Made by a program: the position numbers and the translations under genes. A stretch of 64,000 bases of DNA from Sweltsa coloradensis (Eukaryota > Arthropoda > Insecta > Plecoptera > Chloroperlidae), in NCBI GenBank assembly GCA_024449915.1, contig JAMZAV010001859.1:1-64000 (forward strand), read 5' to 3'. A model generated the notes under the pieces. That model was not told the origin of the DNA. It ran no database searches and saw only the letters and a program-made list of their open reading frames with translations. Positions 1 through 11,800 of this stretch are shown here, one piece after another (positions within the stretch are counted from its first letter, which is position 1; the number at the start of each line of letters is the position of its first letter).

Positions 1-731
1 AAAAATATTTCGTTTTCACTTTTAACACAGTTCAACGTGCAGCTAACATGCGATTTATTATGATGTGCACTTTCTTCGTAAATGTGTGTGATGCTTTTCA
101 TTGTTTTAAACGTAAAATAAATTTCGCATCTATAAGGGAAACAAGTTTGGGAAAATAATATTATTTTGAGTCTCCTATGCAAACATGCTTCGTAGTCATT
201 TATTTACTATGAAAGATAAGTAATGCAATTTATTTTATTTTATCCTTTGAATTTATTTAAATAATTCTTTGTATATAAATGATGTATTCTATCAGTTTCA
301 GTCAGATTTGAGTTAAACCCAATAATTTTGGGTATTTTAACAATATGAGACGTTAAGCAACAGAAATCATCATCACAAAACAGAAAAGTGACAAAAATAT
401 TGTTGTTTAAACATTGTTTTGTCAATATCATTACGTAATTCGATTGTCCATTTGTGTTGTTTTCATATTTATTTCGTTTATGTTTAAAAATACTTATTTT
501 AATTTTAATACAAAAACGAAAAACTTGCAGGTACTTTTAGATGGAATAAAATTACACCCGTTAAAAAAAGACAATCAATCTAGTGATATGCCTATTAAGA
601 CTTCTCCTATTTTGGATGGACATCAAAGACAGAATACTTAAATTGATGTCACTATTGAAAGAATTCGTTAAGGGCAATGTGTTAATAGGAATCTACATTT
701 AACTTAACTTAACTTTATAACTATTTTGCAG

Positions 732-1119
732 TATGGTATCATTAGTTGGGACGGAGTATGTACAGAAAATGTATACTTTATTATTATTATTTAAGATACA
801 CACATGTTTTGTGACTTTCCAAATGGCCCAAGTTTTAAATATGCGTCAATATTTATCCCAAAAGTGCTTTGATACATATATTAGAACTCAAATAGACTAT
901 AATCCAGCTCAATGTTATAAATCAATTTTGATTCATCCCAAAATTATGGAGAGAGTCAAAACAATGAAGCAAATTAGTAGATGTTTTTATGATTTACCTG
1001 TTCTCCTTAAAAAAATGGTTACCGGACATCTGTATGACCTTAAAGGTCCAAACATATTCAATTGCATTCTTTCAAGTTTTTTAAAAAAAGATGACACATC
1101 TAAGTGTATTTTTCTTTAA
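732..1119 (+). CDS. Possible AT-rich terminal exon, unrecognised
   Basis: Open for 128 codons after an acceptor-like TATTTTGCAG at 722-731, ending TAA. The peptide has a normal amino acid mix for AT-rich coding DNA (segments FDTYIRTQIDYNPAQCYKS and HPKIMERVKTMKQ) and no low complexity, but matches no family I recognise. A shorter open stretch after AACTTGCAG (531-641) could be a preceding exon. Could be an old transposon frame or chance. Confidence 0.25.
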
Positions 1120-1363
1120 ACGAAAAGGTTTGGTTGCTGAAAATAATTTCGAATTAATTTTTATGTCTTAAAATTGTTCCAAGCTAAAAGCAATTCGTAT
1201 GTTCTGCTTTTTATATTGTTAATTATACTGTTAATTTAATTTTCAGTACTATAACAATACAATAATACAAATTTTAATGATTTACTCATGATTTTCTATT
1301 TTAAGTGAAAAAACATTATACATTATTGTGATTAACATATCCAAAATATCATTAATTATTGTT

Positions 1364-1510
1364 GTATGGCTCAGGAGGACGTGGGTTTGAATCCCACATA
1401 AGGCATGTTTTTTATCGTCCTTCATCGTCATCTATCACAACTCAACGTCTCAAATAGCCTTGTGCATTAATACGAGACGTTAAGCAATAAAAATCATCAT
1501 CATCATCAAT
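1364..1510 (+). mobile_element. tRNA-derived SINE-like repeat, (ATC)n tail
   Basis: GTGGGTTTGAATCCCAC is a good RNA polymerase III B box in a short hairpin; the element ends in ACGAGACGTTAAGCAA and an ATCATCATC tail. The same tail occurs at about 346-378, and a diverged whole copy at about 37683-37790. Confidence 0.65.
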
Positions 1511-2035
1511 AATTATTTACCTTTCCTTAACATTCAATAACGGTAAATTTAAATTATTGATTTACATTGTAGGTTAATTGGACTTAGTTAGAAGGGAAAC
1601 TTAAGTGATTGTAATTGACTCGTGTGCCTTGGAGTTACGCACATTGTGAATTGCATATCGGAAGCATAGTCTATAGCGAATGAGTAATGACGCATCTCAT
1701 TACAACTTGCGTGGTAGCCTAGGTCAGTTTGAACCAGCACTCCACCGAAAGCAGAAGTTTTGCAGTACTCTCTCGTAGCTAAGTAAGAAGCAACTTGTTT
1801 GATCTATATCAACAGAATTGGTGAGATGACATTATTTTGATTAGAATTATACATTTTGAAGGGTTTACTCTTGTTTTTCAGTTGTTTCCAATGATTGCTT
1901 GGGTCAGACTGAACTTTAATTAATTAATATTGCAATGATCGATATTATAATATGCAAGGAAACTAAAGATCGGTTCTTTATGCAATTGCAAAATAGTAAA
2001 TGTGATTGTGATAGTGGTTGTCGTGGTAGTGGTAG

Positions 2036-2108
2036 TTGGATGAGCGTAGCGAGCGAAGCGAAGATTCCATTTCATTACACTGGAGAAAAAAATCCGGAAT
2101 GTTTTTTT

Positions 2109-2144
<36 letters not shown>

Positions 2145-2851
2145 TTTTTCTTTCTTTCTTTTTTTTCTGTATTTTTGTGTGTTTGTCAGCACGATTCCGG
2201 CTAAACCGATACTCCATTTGCGATGAAAATTTTTTGGAGGCCTTCGAAATCTCTAAACATAGAACTGCCACGTTTTTGAGCGCAATCAAAAAATTATTTC
2301 TCATGAAAATCGCAATTTTACGATTTTTGTCTATTTTTTGAAAATTTATTTTACTTATAAAACCTACATGTTTTATCCGATTTTAATGATTTTTTTTCAC
2401 AGAACTTTTATTTTATGAATTAAGATATCCGTGTGAAATTTGAGCGCAATCGAAAAATTATTTTTCATGAAAATAGAAATGTGTTTTTTTTCTTTTTTAA
2501 AACAATATTTTGACTTATAACACCTATATGCTTTATCCTATTGTAATAATTTTTTCACAGAACCTTAATTTTATGAATTTATATATTCGTGTGAAATTTG
2601 AGCGCAATCAAATAATTATTTCTTTTAAAAATCGCAATTTTTCAATTTTTTCTTTTTTTAAAATTAGTACGATTAATGAAAAAAAAATTGAATTTAAGTT
2701 TATTATTTATTTAATTTAATTTAATTTAAATAAATCTTTAACTTTGTTATAAATTTTCACAAAACAACAGAAAATCCGCATAACACATGGCAGCTAAATG
2801 CACCAATACGCTCATCCAACAACGCGGCGGGACTTAAAGCGTTTTCCTAAT
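2036..2851 (+). mobile_element. Helentron-like non-autonomous element (HINE), family B copy 1
   Basis: Starts TTGGATGAGCGTAGCGAGCG and ends GCTCATCCAA, a hairpin AACGC-GGCGGGACTTAAA-GCGTT, then CCTAAT. The short inverted repeat TTGGATGAGC/GCTCATCCAA is asymmetric because the hairpin lies outside it at the 3-prime end. A TTTC microsatellite (2104-2160) is inside. Repeats of a CGCAATTTTACGATTTTT module fill the body. Confidence 0.7.
2101..2165. repeat. (TTTC)n microsatellite
   Basis: Inside HINE B1, just after its conserved head; interrupted by two short T runs. Confidence 0.9.
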
Positions 2852-2852
2852 G

Positions 2853-3030
2853 TTAGTGGTATTGGTAGTGGTAGTGGTAGTGGTAGTGGTAGTGGTAGTG
2901 GTAGTGGTAGTGGTAGTGGTAGTGGTAGTGGTAGTGGTAGTGGTAGTGGTAGTGGTAGTGGTAGTGGTAGTGGTAGTGGTAGTTGTAGTGGTAGTGGTAG
3001 TGGTAGTGGTAGTGGTAGTGGTAGTGGTAG
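2853..3030. repeat. (GGTAGT)n microsatellite
   Basis: About 28 hexamer units with one GTTGTAG variant at 2980. It runs directly into the TTGGATGAGC start of HINE A1. A shorter stretch GGTAGTGGTAG precedes HINE B1 at 2025-2035. Confidence 0.95.
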
Positions 3031-3934
3031 TTGGATGAGCGAAGCGAAAACTTCAATTTCACTGACCCCCCAAAAAATTTAGCTCTGGTGTTTTTTTTTT
3101 GTTTTTTTTTGTCCGTTTGTTCGCTCTTTACCGGGCAAACGGCATAATTATGCGATCTTGATGAAAATTGGAGGGGACCTTCGAAATCTCTGAACTTAGA
3201 CTTGCCACGTTTTTGGGTACAATCGAAGAAATATTTCTCATGAATATCGTACTTTTACGATTTTTTCCGATTTTTAGTGCGATATTTTCGTGACATTTGG
3301 GCCGATTCTGACCAAACGGGTGGGGTTAAAACTTTGATATTTTACATGGACATTAAGGTAATGGTGATGTATTGCTTTTTGAAAGAAAAAGATGAAAAAG
3401 TTAGCCAGAATCCATAGAATAAAGGTTTTAATTTTAGGAAATTTTCTGTTTGCTCGGCTGAATGACATCACAGTTGTTAGAAATTTTGAACATATCTCAA
3501 GAAAGTGGAAATAAAGGTTTCTATAGTAACACATTCCTAAAATTTAGTGTTTGAAATTATTCATAAAGAATAAATTAGATTTCACGAATTTCAATTTTGT
3601 TAAAAAGTCCAAAATTGACTATATTCGTGAATTTTTTCTGGCTGATCAAGTCAAAATTTTGAAAATATATGACTGTAAGAACGTCCATGTATGCTTTATT
3701 GACAAGTTTGCAAAATTGTATATACGTAGGATGCTTTTTAGCCGAGCAAACCGCTATTTACTAACTGTCAAAATATAATAACAAGTAACAAGTAACAATA
3801 GAAACATGACAACAATCACATACAATGCATTCAAAAAGCACTGGCAAAGAAAAAGTGGTCCTACGCAAACTAAAAACTTCCAAAAAAGCTCATCCATCAA
3901 CGCGACTAAAAAAGTGTTTGCGAAGCTTCCTAGT
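3031..3934 (+). mobile_element. HINE family A copy 1, interrupted by MITE J
   Basis: Starts TTGGATGAGCGAAGCGAAAA, ends GCTCATCCATCAACGCGAC...GAAGCTTCCTAGT. Body contains ACCGGGCAAACGGCATA and ACCAAACGGGTGGGG, shared by all A copies. A 310-bp MITE sits at about 3440-3757. Confidence 0.75.
3440..3757. mobile_element. MITE J inside a HINE
   Basis: Terminal inverted repeats CTGTTTGCTCGGCT and AGCCGAGCAAACCG bound about 310 bp. Related copies: about 59353-59650 (ends TTTGTTTGGGT / GGCCGAGCGAACAG) and an end fragment at about 56650-56690. Confidence 0.6.
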
Positions 3935-4599
3935 ATTTTTGCACTGTTGACTCATCTATATACGGTGAAAAGGCTGGTCCTTGTCTGTTCGTCACGGTCT
4001 CTAGGTTTACTAACTGTCTCTAGGCAACTTTTTGAGATGCACATTTCAAATGCTTTTACGTAGCTATGGGTTATGAAACTTGTGATCTGGTATCGGCATT
4101 AATGTTTTTTCACTAAAATTTCTAGAAAATACATCGAGAAAATGCTGTGGGAAGTAAATTTCTGGTTCTTGATTTATATAGTAGATAGTCGACAGTTGAT
4201 TTATCGTTTAAAATATGAGCTTATGACAAGAATTAGCAAAATATGTATTTATTAACCAAACATAACGAAATATGTGAAAACATTTTATTAAATTCCATAT
4301 ATTTGGTATCACAATCGATCAATTCGAGAAGAATTGATCATGGGCATAGGTTTAGAGAACTTTGTAAAAAAAATGTAAATAAAAAATTAATTCTAGCCCT
4401 ATGCTTTAGAATACGCAGTGAAACAAAGTGCAGGGCGCTATGGGGTGAAGCTTGTTGAAATATTTAGGATGAAGTGCTTTGTACTATCCTTCATGTTATT
4501 CTTGTACAACATAATTATTTCAGTAAATGAAATAAAATTTGTTGCACTACGTATTATTATGTTTGGTTGAGCAGAAAAAATGCCCTAATACCTTCAGCT

Positions 4600-5272
4600 T
4601 CGACAAAATGTAAATTTAAAGGGGCTTAAAACCCCAAAAATTATTTTTTACCACGTGATCTATAGCACAATACTAAACTAAAATGACCGTTTAAAAAATC
4701 ATATCTGGTAACTGTGATTTAACACGAATTTTTGAATTTTTTTGATCCAGAAATTTGCAGAAATTGGTGTTTTGGGATTTTTTTTAAATCGGCTTTAACT
4801 TGCTTCTTTTTTGGTCCACATAGATACTAGAGCATAGTACTAATCTAAAATGCCCATTTATAACATCGTGTCTTAAAACTGTGCCCAAATATACCCTCAA
4901 ACACGTAAAAATATGCATTCCAAAATCACACCCTATCTTGGTAATCAGCATATTTTGACCGAACTACTTGCCCAAATTACAAAACAAAAATATAGAGAAT
5001 TTACAGAAAAGGCTGTAGAGTTCGTCAATAATGGCCAATATTTTTTGGAATCAAAATCCTCCAAGGTCACTGGGCATAAAGATCGTCCCCATGTTATTTC
5101 TTATGGGAGATTTTTGCCGATGGGACCTAGCTCTAAAAATGTCATGTTTGACAATTTTTTGGGAGGTCATGGTGGCCCCAATAATTTTTCTGTTAATTGC
5201 TTAATTCATTACTAGTTAGCCTGAATGAAATATATTTTTTGAGTCTAGCGGTTAAATACTCCTTTAAGACAG
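4600..5272 (+). repeat. Interspersed repeat F, copy 1
   Basis: Shares with 21010-21645 and 25155-26985 the landmarks AAATGACCGTTTAAAAAAT, ATCAAAATCCTCCAAGGTCA and GAGATTTTTGCCGATG. A 100-codon reading frame (4913-5215) spans part of it but is not kept in the other copies. Confidence 0.7.
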
Positions 5273-5769
5273 TTTTAATATTATCGATTGATAGCGATTG
5301 ACTTTCAAACTAGCTCAACCAAATGACTGGATTAGCTGCGGGTAGTTGGCTTTAACATCGGGATAAACTTTCGTAGTCAGCTATACTTATTTGAAACGTT
5401 TTTGGGAACTTTTCCTGCTTGTTTTCATCCGATTTTGGGATAATTGTCAAGAAAGGATATAGTCACTCTTTACTTAACATTGTTGCGCATTACCACAAAT
5501 AAATTTCGACATTGACAAATTTTGATGATTTTACAAAAATCCAAAAATTCTAAAAATCAATTTAATTTATTTAGATCTTTTGTGAAAAATGTGCCTCTAT
5601 AAAATACTTGACCATAACATATGTGCAAAGTTTGGTTAGTTGGAAAATCTGATATTACTGACTTCAGTAAGAGTTCCAGAAAAAAATCACTGGTATTGCA
5701 GACTCTTTTATTGTTCATTTTTCCTTGATTGCAGTTAACCCTTATCTCCAAGACTGAACACACATCAAG

Positions 5770-5889
5770 ATGCGTGCGCAGATCTGTCAGCGTCCGTTCC
5801 GCTGCGTTCTAGTTGGCCTGTCACTTATCTGCGCCGGGACTTTAATAACAAGTCTCTGGCCTAGTATATTCAAGATCATCGTAACCAAG
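5770..5889 (+). CDS. SCARB1/CD36-like: Scavenger receptor coding exon 1 (aa 1-40)
   Basis: Begins at the ATG and encodes the cytoplasmic tail (MRAQICQRPFRC) plus the N-terminal membrane anchor. Ends in phase 0 before the donor GTCGGT, which is weak; GTAACT five bases further would change the phase and break the join to exon 2. An acceptor-like TTGATTGCAG ends at 5734, so a noncoding 5-prime exon may lie upstream. Intron 1 is about 14.3 kb. Confidence 0.88.
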
Positions 5890-8800
5890 GTCGGTAACTA
5901 TACGGTTCTTATGTTAAGGTTTTAATTCAATATAATTAAAAATTAATGATGCTTATTGAAATATATACAACTATAAGTCGGTGTTTTTCAACGGATATAT
6001 TTAGTAATAAGATAATTACGCCTCATTATAATTGTAGCTGGACTTGGAAGAAATTGAATAAATTTGATTTGGCATTAATTAGCAAATGCCACATTCAGGA
6101 ATAAATATTTTATAATTTTTTTAATTCGACCGAGTTTTTATATTTTCCTAAATATGCTAACAAGTCCAAATATAGTGAATGGCTTTATAACTTGCCTCTA
6201 TTAGAAAATCGAAACTAGTTTTTTCAAATTTTTCTGATCGGACCCATGACAAATATCGCCTCTTCAAAATAATTTTAAAACTTCAATCCACCCAAACACA
6301 CCATTAAATCTAGGTAGTTGGGTTTTGTGACATTGATTTTCAACTAGTTTTCAAGAGAATGGCTGAGAGCAAAAAGTTTGTTTTTTATAATTGTCATTCT
6401 TGCGAATTGTTTCGTTTGGCGGTATTTTGTACCGATTTGTACCGCCAAACGAAAAAATTCGCAGGAAAGACAAATGTAAAAAAAATCTCTCTTGTCAGTC
6501 TCTAGAAAAACCAGTTGAAAATTAATTTCACAAAAACACAACTAACTACATTGAATAGTGTGCTTGGGTGAATTGAAGATTGAAATTATTTTGAAGAGGC
6601 GATATTTGCCGTCACTACCACAGAAAAGACTATATTCAACACTGTTCAACCACCAAATTAATGACCTTTGTAAACAGGAGGACGTTCATTGACATGGTAT
6701 TCTTATTCAAAATCATTCACGGTAGCATAGATTCCATTTTACTACAACAGCTTAATTTTCTCGCACCCACACGTTTAACAAGAAATCAACATTTATTTAA
6801 ACCTGACAAAAGCAGGATCGACGTACACAGATACGCATGTGTTAACCGATTACAAGCTTCATTCAATGAATTGTCCTCCAAAAACAGAAATCTTGATCTT
6901 AATTTTAATAGCTTAGCAACTTTCAAAATCAATCTTAAATCCATATTGTCATAATTCGCAATCAATGTATTTACAAAGTGTAACACATCACACGAACACA
7001 AAACACACGCACAAGCACACGCACACGCACACGCACACGATCACGCACAAAGACAAACACACATACAAACAAACACATCTTAACCTTGTTTAGTTCAGTA
7101 AGTAGTTTTTATCTGTGTTTCTGGCAAAAGCTATTTATATTATAATAACTGTTAATTCTACATGTATATGTTTTGTTTCGTGTCCTATATATTAAATTTG
7201 CGCTAGTGGAATGTATGTTCTGTTGCAAATAAAGGCTTAATAATAATAATAATAATCAGAAAAAATTGAAGAAATAGTTTTAATTTTCTAATAGAGCCAG
7301 GTTTCAAAGCCATCCACTATATTTTGACTTGGAAGCATATTTGGGGAAATAGAACAACGCGGTCGAATAGCCTGGGATTTGCTGAAAAAAAAGTTAAATT
7401 AAGAGATGAATTAAATTTTTTGCGTAAACCTAGATGATTTGCAGAATATAATATTAAAACTGGGACTTCGGGAAGGGGGGGGGGAAGCCCCCGGGCCCCC
7501 CGAAACGCCTCGCCTGGCCCCCTATTATGACTCAAGAGTGGCTAAGTTTTTTGCTCGGACGTGGGTTCAAGTCCCGCTCATGAGAATAACAGTGCTCCAC
7601 CGCTGCGCGATTTGCTCATTCAGAGGCAAAAGTAAAAGTAAAGCTCTACATTTTTTCTCGGATGAGGATGACTTTTTTCCGGCAGGGTCATTTACCGTTG
7701 GGTGTAAAATTTTCAGATGTTAGCTAGAGATGTCCCCCTTGGCCTTGCTTTATTTTCATTATCAAGAGTTGGCGAAGAGGTCCGTTGAAAAAAACATCTT
7801 GAAAAAAAAATAAAAAACCTTTTAGAGGTTTTTCGAGATAGGCCAATTTTTTTTTTTTACAGTGAAACTTCCATTTAAAAAACCCCACTTATCGGCAAAT
7901 CCACCTAAAATCACAACATTTGGCCCATTTTTCGACCCCCCAATTTTTCACCCCAAATTTTTTTTTGGGACGTGTTAAAAAAGGAAAAGCGCAGTCGTTT
8001 TCAGAGCAAATTTAAACTTTAAAAATTTTTACCCCTACGCAAGTTTGAAAAAATAAAAACAAATTACCTATTTGGGGCAATTTACGGTAGTTACTAACAA
8101 AAACGAGCAATTTTTAAAAAATGCTCTGATAGCTCATTTTTATAACCCGTTATTTCAAAACGATAGAGCGATATGGAAACATAAAGAATTTGAAGATCAA
8201 AAAAAAATTAGAACCATTTTTTTTTAAAAATACATAAATTATTTCTTTGGGGGATACGAATTTTTTGGACTCCATGATTTGGTAAATTACACTGGAAGTT
8301 TCTGAAATGATTTATCTATCTTCCTCATCCCCTTTAAAACAAGGTGATAGTTTAAAATATAAATTTTACGGTTTTAAGCTAACCCCCTTTTGTAGACGAT
8401 CGAACGTCCCCATTTTCAGAAGAGGGGCCAAAGTCCGAAAAGTAAGAGTGGGTCAAAAAAATTCGTAATTTTCCGCTGATTACAAAAAAGGGAAACCCCG
8501 GGAAAAACGAAATCGGTAGTTTTAGCTTTGGGGGAAAAAAAAACGGTCAAAAACGGAAAAAGTGTAAAAAGACTTTAAGAAGAATAAAACCTAAACCCTA
8601 ACGCTAATGCTCACACGAGATCATAAAAAAAAAGATGAAATACAAATCGGTAACTTTCACCCTTAGGGCCAAAAACGACCAAAAAAAGGTAACATGTAAA
8701 AGTTTTTATAAAGACCGATTTATCAAGGCTTACGTAAGCATCAAAAAACATAAAAACAGATACGAAAAGGAATCGGTAGTTATAGCTTTTAGGGGAAAAA

Positions 8801-11800
8801 AAAGCCCAAAAAAAAGGCAAATTTAAAAAGTTTTTAAGACGACGTTTTAAACCCCTTTCACTAACACAAATTAATACGAGATCATAAAAAAAAAAAGGGG
8901 AAATAGAACGGGCTTTTTTTTTCTTTCAGCAAAAAAAATGGTTTTAAGAGGGCACACTAGAGGTCGCAATTTTCACCCAAAATAGCGTAGTTAACATGCT
9001 GTGTATTTTTTACAATAATAGTATTTTGCACATTTTTTATATTAACAGAAAAATAACAAAAACTTGTAAAAATCACCCCAAACCTTACACACTAAACAAA
9101 ATTTAGATCTAAAAAAAGGGCCAAGCCATCTCCCCTTTCCCACATTTGCGCATTCTTATCTAAAGTACAGTGCCCCGTAACAAACCCTTAAAAAGCTTGG
9201 CAAAATAGAATTTGAAACTTTTAATTTTAAAACTAAAAGTCATCCAAATTCTTTTTTTTTAATTATTTTTTTTAAAACTAATGATAGCAAATTCTATTTT
9301 GCCAAGCTTTCGAGGAGCTGTTAGGGACACTGACGTTTATAAAATTAAGAATGGCAAATGGGGAAGGGTAGATGAGTTGGCCCTTTTTTGGGTCTCATTT
9401 TTTTTGAGTTGAAGTTTGGCTGATTTTACAATTTTTTGTTATGTGTGGGTTTCCCTTTATTTTTTCAAGTTCCATTGCTTTTTTAAAAAATATAATAATT
9501 TTACAAAGTCGATTTAAAATTTCTATGGTTACCAATTTAAAAAAGAATGAAAAAATTAGTGGTCCAAAGACTTGATTTGAAAAACAAGTAGGGGATCATG
9601 TCAAGTAACTAAGACTTGTTTATTTTATGGTATAAGACTTATTTTTAAAAACCTTTTTTGGAAGCCTTCAGAAAACTTTTGAACTTTTTTCAAAAGGAAA
9701 AATACATCATATTACCCTTTAAGTCCAGTAAAAATATGAACGTTTTGCCCCACCCTTTTGGGCAAAAAACGTGGGCAATTTAAACTGATGAATAAAACAG
9801 TTAGTAGTAATAACACCCCAATAAAAAAAAAACTTTTAAAAAAAAGCTAAACCTTCACAAAAAAGCAATGAGATCTAAAAGAAAGCCAAGCAATTTTTCC
9901 CTCCTACTTTTGAACCTTAATATATAAATTCACTTTGCCCCGTGACTGTTTCCTTTCAAAACGTGGCAAAATTTTATTTGCAACTAGTGTTTTAAATTGT
10001 GTAATAAAATAAATTTAAATTTTGGTTTTTAAATGTGGAAAATTTTTTTGCCCAAACTTGCAAGGATACATCACAGGTCAAAGTGAATTTATTTTTAGAT
10101 TGCGAAAAAATTTTGGAGGTACATAAGCTTGACTTTTTTTTATTTAGATCTCATTTCTTTGATTGTATAGGTTTTGGGTGTTTTTTTTTATAAGGTTTTT
10201 GTTATAGTGGGGTTTATTTTTTTCAAGTTCCATTAAAAAATTATTTGTTAGAATACAATAATTTTGTTAAAAATCAATTTTAATTTTATAATATGGTTAA
10301 AAAAACAATAGAATTAAAATATCTAGTGGTAAAAAAAACTTGTTTTTTTTAAAAAAAGAGGTGATTTTGCAAGCCTAAATAAATTTATGTTGTTATTTCT
10401 TGTAAACGGTTATATTTAAACCTTTATTTGGGAAACTTCCAGCAAATTTTCCCAAATATTTTTTTCAAAAGACCCCTTTTTCCTATTACCTTAAAGCCAG
10501 TACAAAATGAAAGTAGTAAAAAAATGACGAATTTGACAGTGTAGCAGTAGTAGCAAAACCCTCAAAGGATTTTGAGCATGTTTCAAGCCCTTTTTTCACC
10601 AAGGCGAAATGCTCGTACCCCAACCAACTTTTGGGAGTGTTTTCAGTCAGGTACATAAATCCCCTCGATTTTTAAAGTTTTCAAATTCACATCACGTTTC
10701 AAGACGGCGGATAACACTCGAAATTTTTCCAACTCTGCTGTGTTTTTTGGTGATTTTGTGGTTTGCGCACCCCGGCTTGGGCGGCACCTGGGGGGCACCC
10801 GATCCTTTAAAATGATTTTTAGCATTTTCAAGAATTTTTTACCAAGAAGGAAAGTTCAAAAACCAATCAAAATTTTTCATATGTTGTAGGTACCCAATCC
10901 CATGATTTTTTATAGTTTCCTCGAAATCACCCCAACTCTGCTGCGGTTTTAAAGGGGCCTGAGTGTGTAGGCAACGCGGGTTTTGGCGCGGCGCCCTAAC
11001 GGGCACCCAGATAAAATACGATTACTGTTTTTACATTTTGTATTGTAAGCCAGCTGCACCGCACATTGAGCGGTGGAGTGGACACTAATTATCAGTTATC
11101 ACTGATCATTTCAAAAGTTACACACACTACTGCTTTGCCTTTCCTGTTGATCAAGTAACATTAACTCATAAAAATTAAATAAGAAAGCGCTCCGACTTTT
11201 AATAACTGTACATATATAACCCATTAAACTGCATTTTTTTTTCCTTTTCTGAACTGGTCCTGTGTAACGAAATGCCTTTTTGCCTTTGCCGACCCCCAAA
11301 GTTAAAGGGTACTGAAATCGATTTCCACATTTAATTTGAATTTGTATTGATTTAACGAATTTATTGCAACCTATCGCAGCGTTTTCGGGCAATTAGTATT
11401 CTATTAGATATAGTACCTTTTTTTTTGCCGTTTTTGGTTCCCAAGCTATAATCGACATATTATTTTGATTTACTCATTACATGTTCTGTATTGTCTTGAA
11501 ATACTGAAGAAATTACAACTCTACCCAGCGTTATTGGACAATATTGGTATTCATTTTCAATATATATTACCTTTATCCTTTTTCGCTCTAAAGGTAAAAT
11601 GTACTATTTTCAATTTCAGATATTGTTTTCTGTTTGAGCTTAAAATATCACATTGTTTCCACTTTACCCAACGTTATAGGCCAATTTGTAATCTGTTAAA
11701 GAAATATTATCCTTTTTTGCCGTTTTTTGGCTGTATAAATCTAAAGCTACCCAAATTTTGCTTTCCGGGTTGGCCTTGATGTAATCAGGGAAAAATTACG

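Noticed and set aside
1935..2341. Frames reading MDERSERSED and similar at HINE starts
   Set aside because: They translate the GATGAGCGAAGCGAAG terminal sequence, and the frames are not kept among copies.
2798..3082. Gly-Ser, poly-Val and His-Tyr frames
   Set aside because: All are readings of the GGTAGT hexanucleotide microsatellite.
4913..5215. 100-codon frame in repeat F
   Set aside because: The other two F copies do not maintain this frame.
5890..5895. Alternative exon 1 donor five bases downstream (GTAACT)
   Set aside because: It would change the phase and break the frame into exon 2, whereas phase 0 gives the conserved K-VVE junction.
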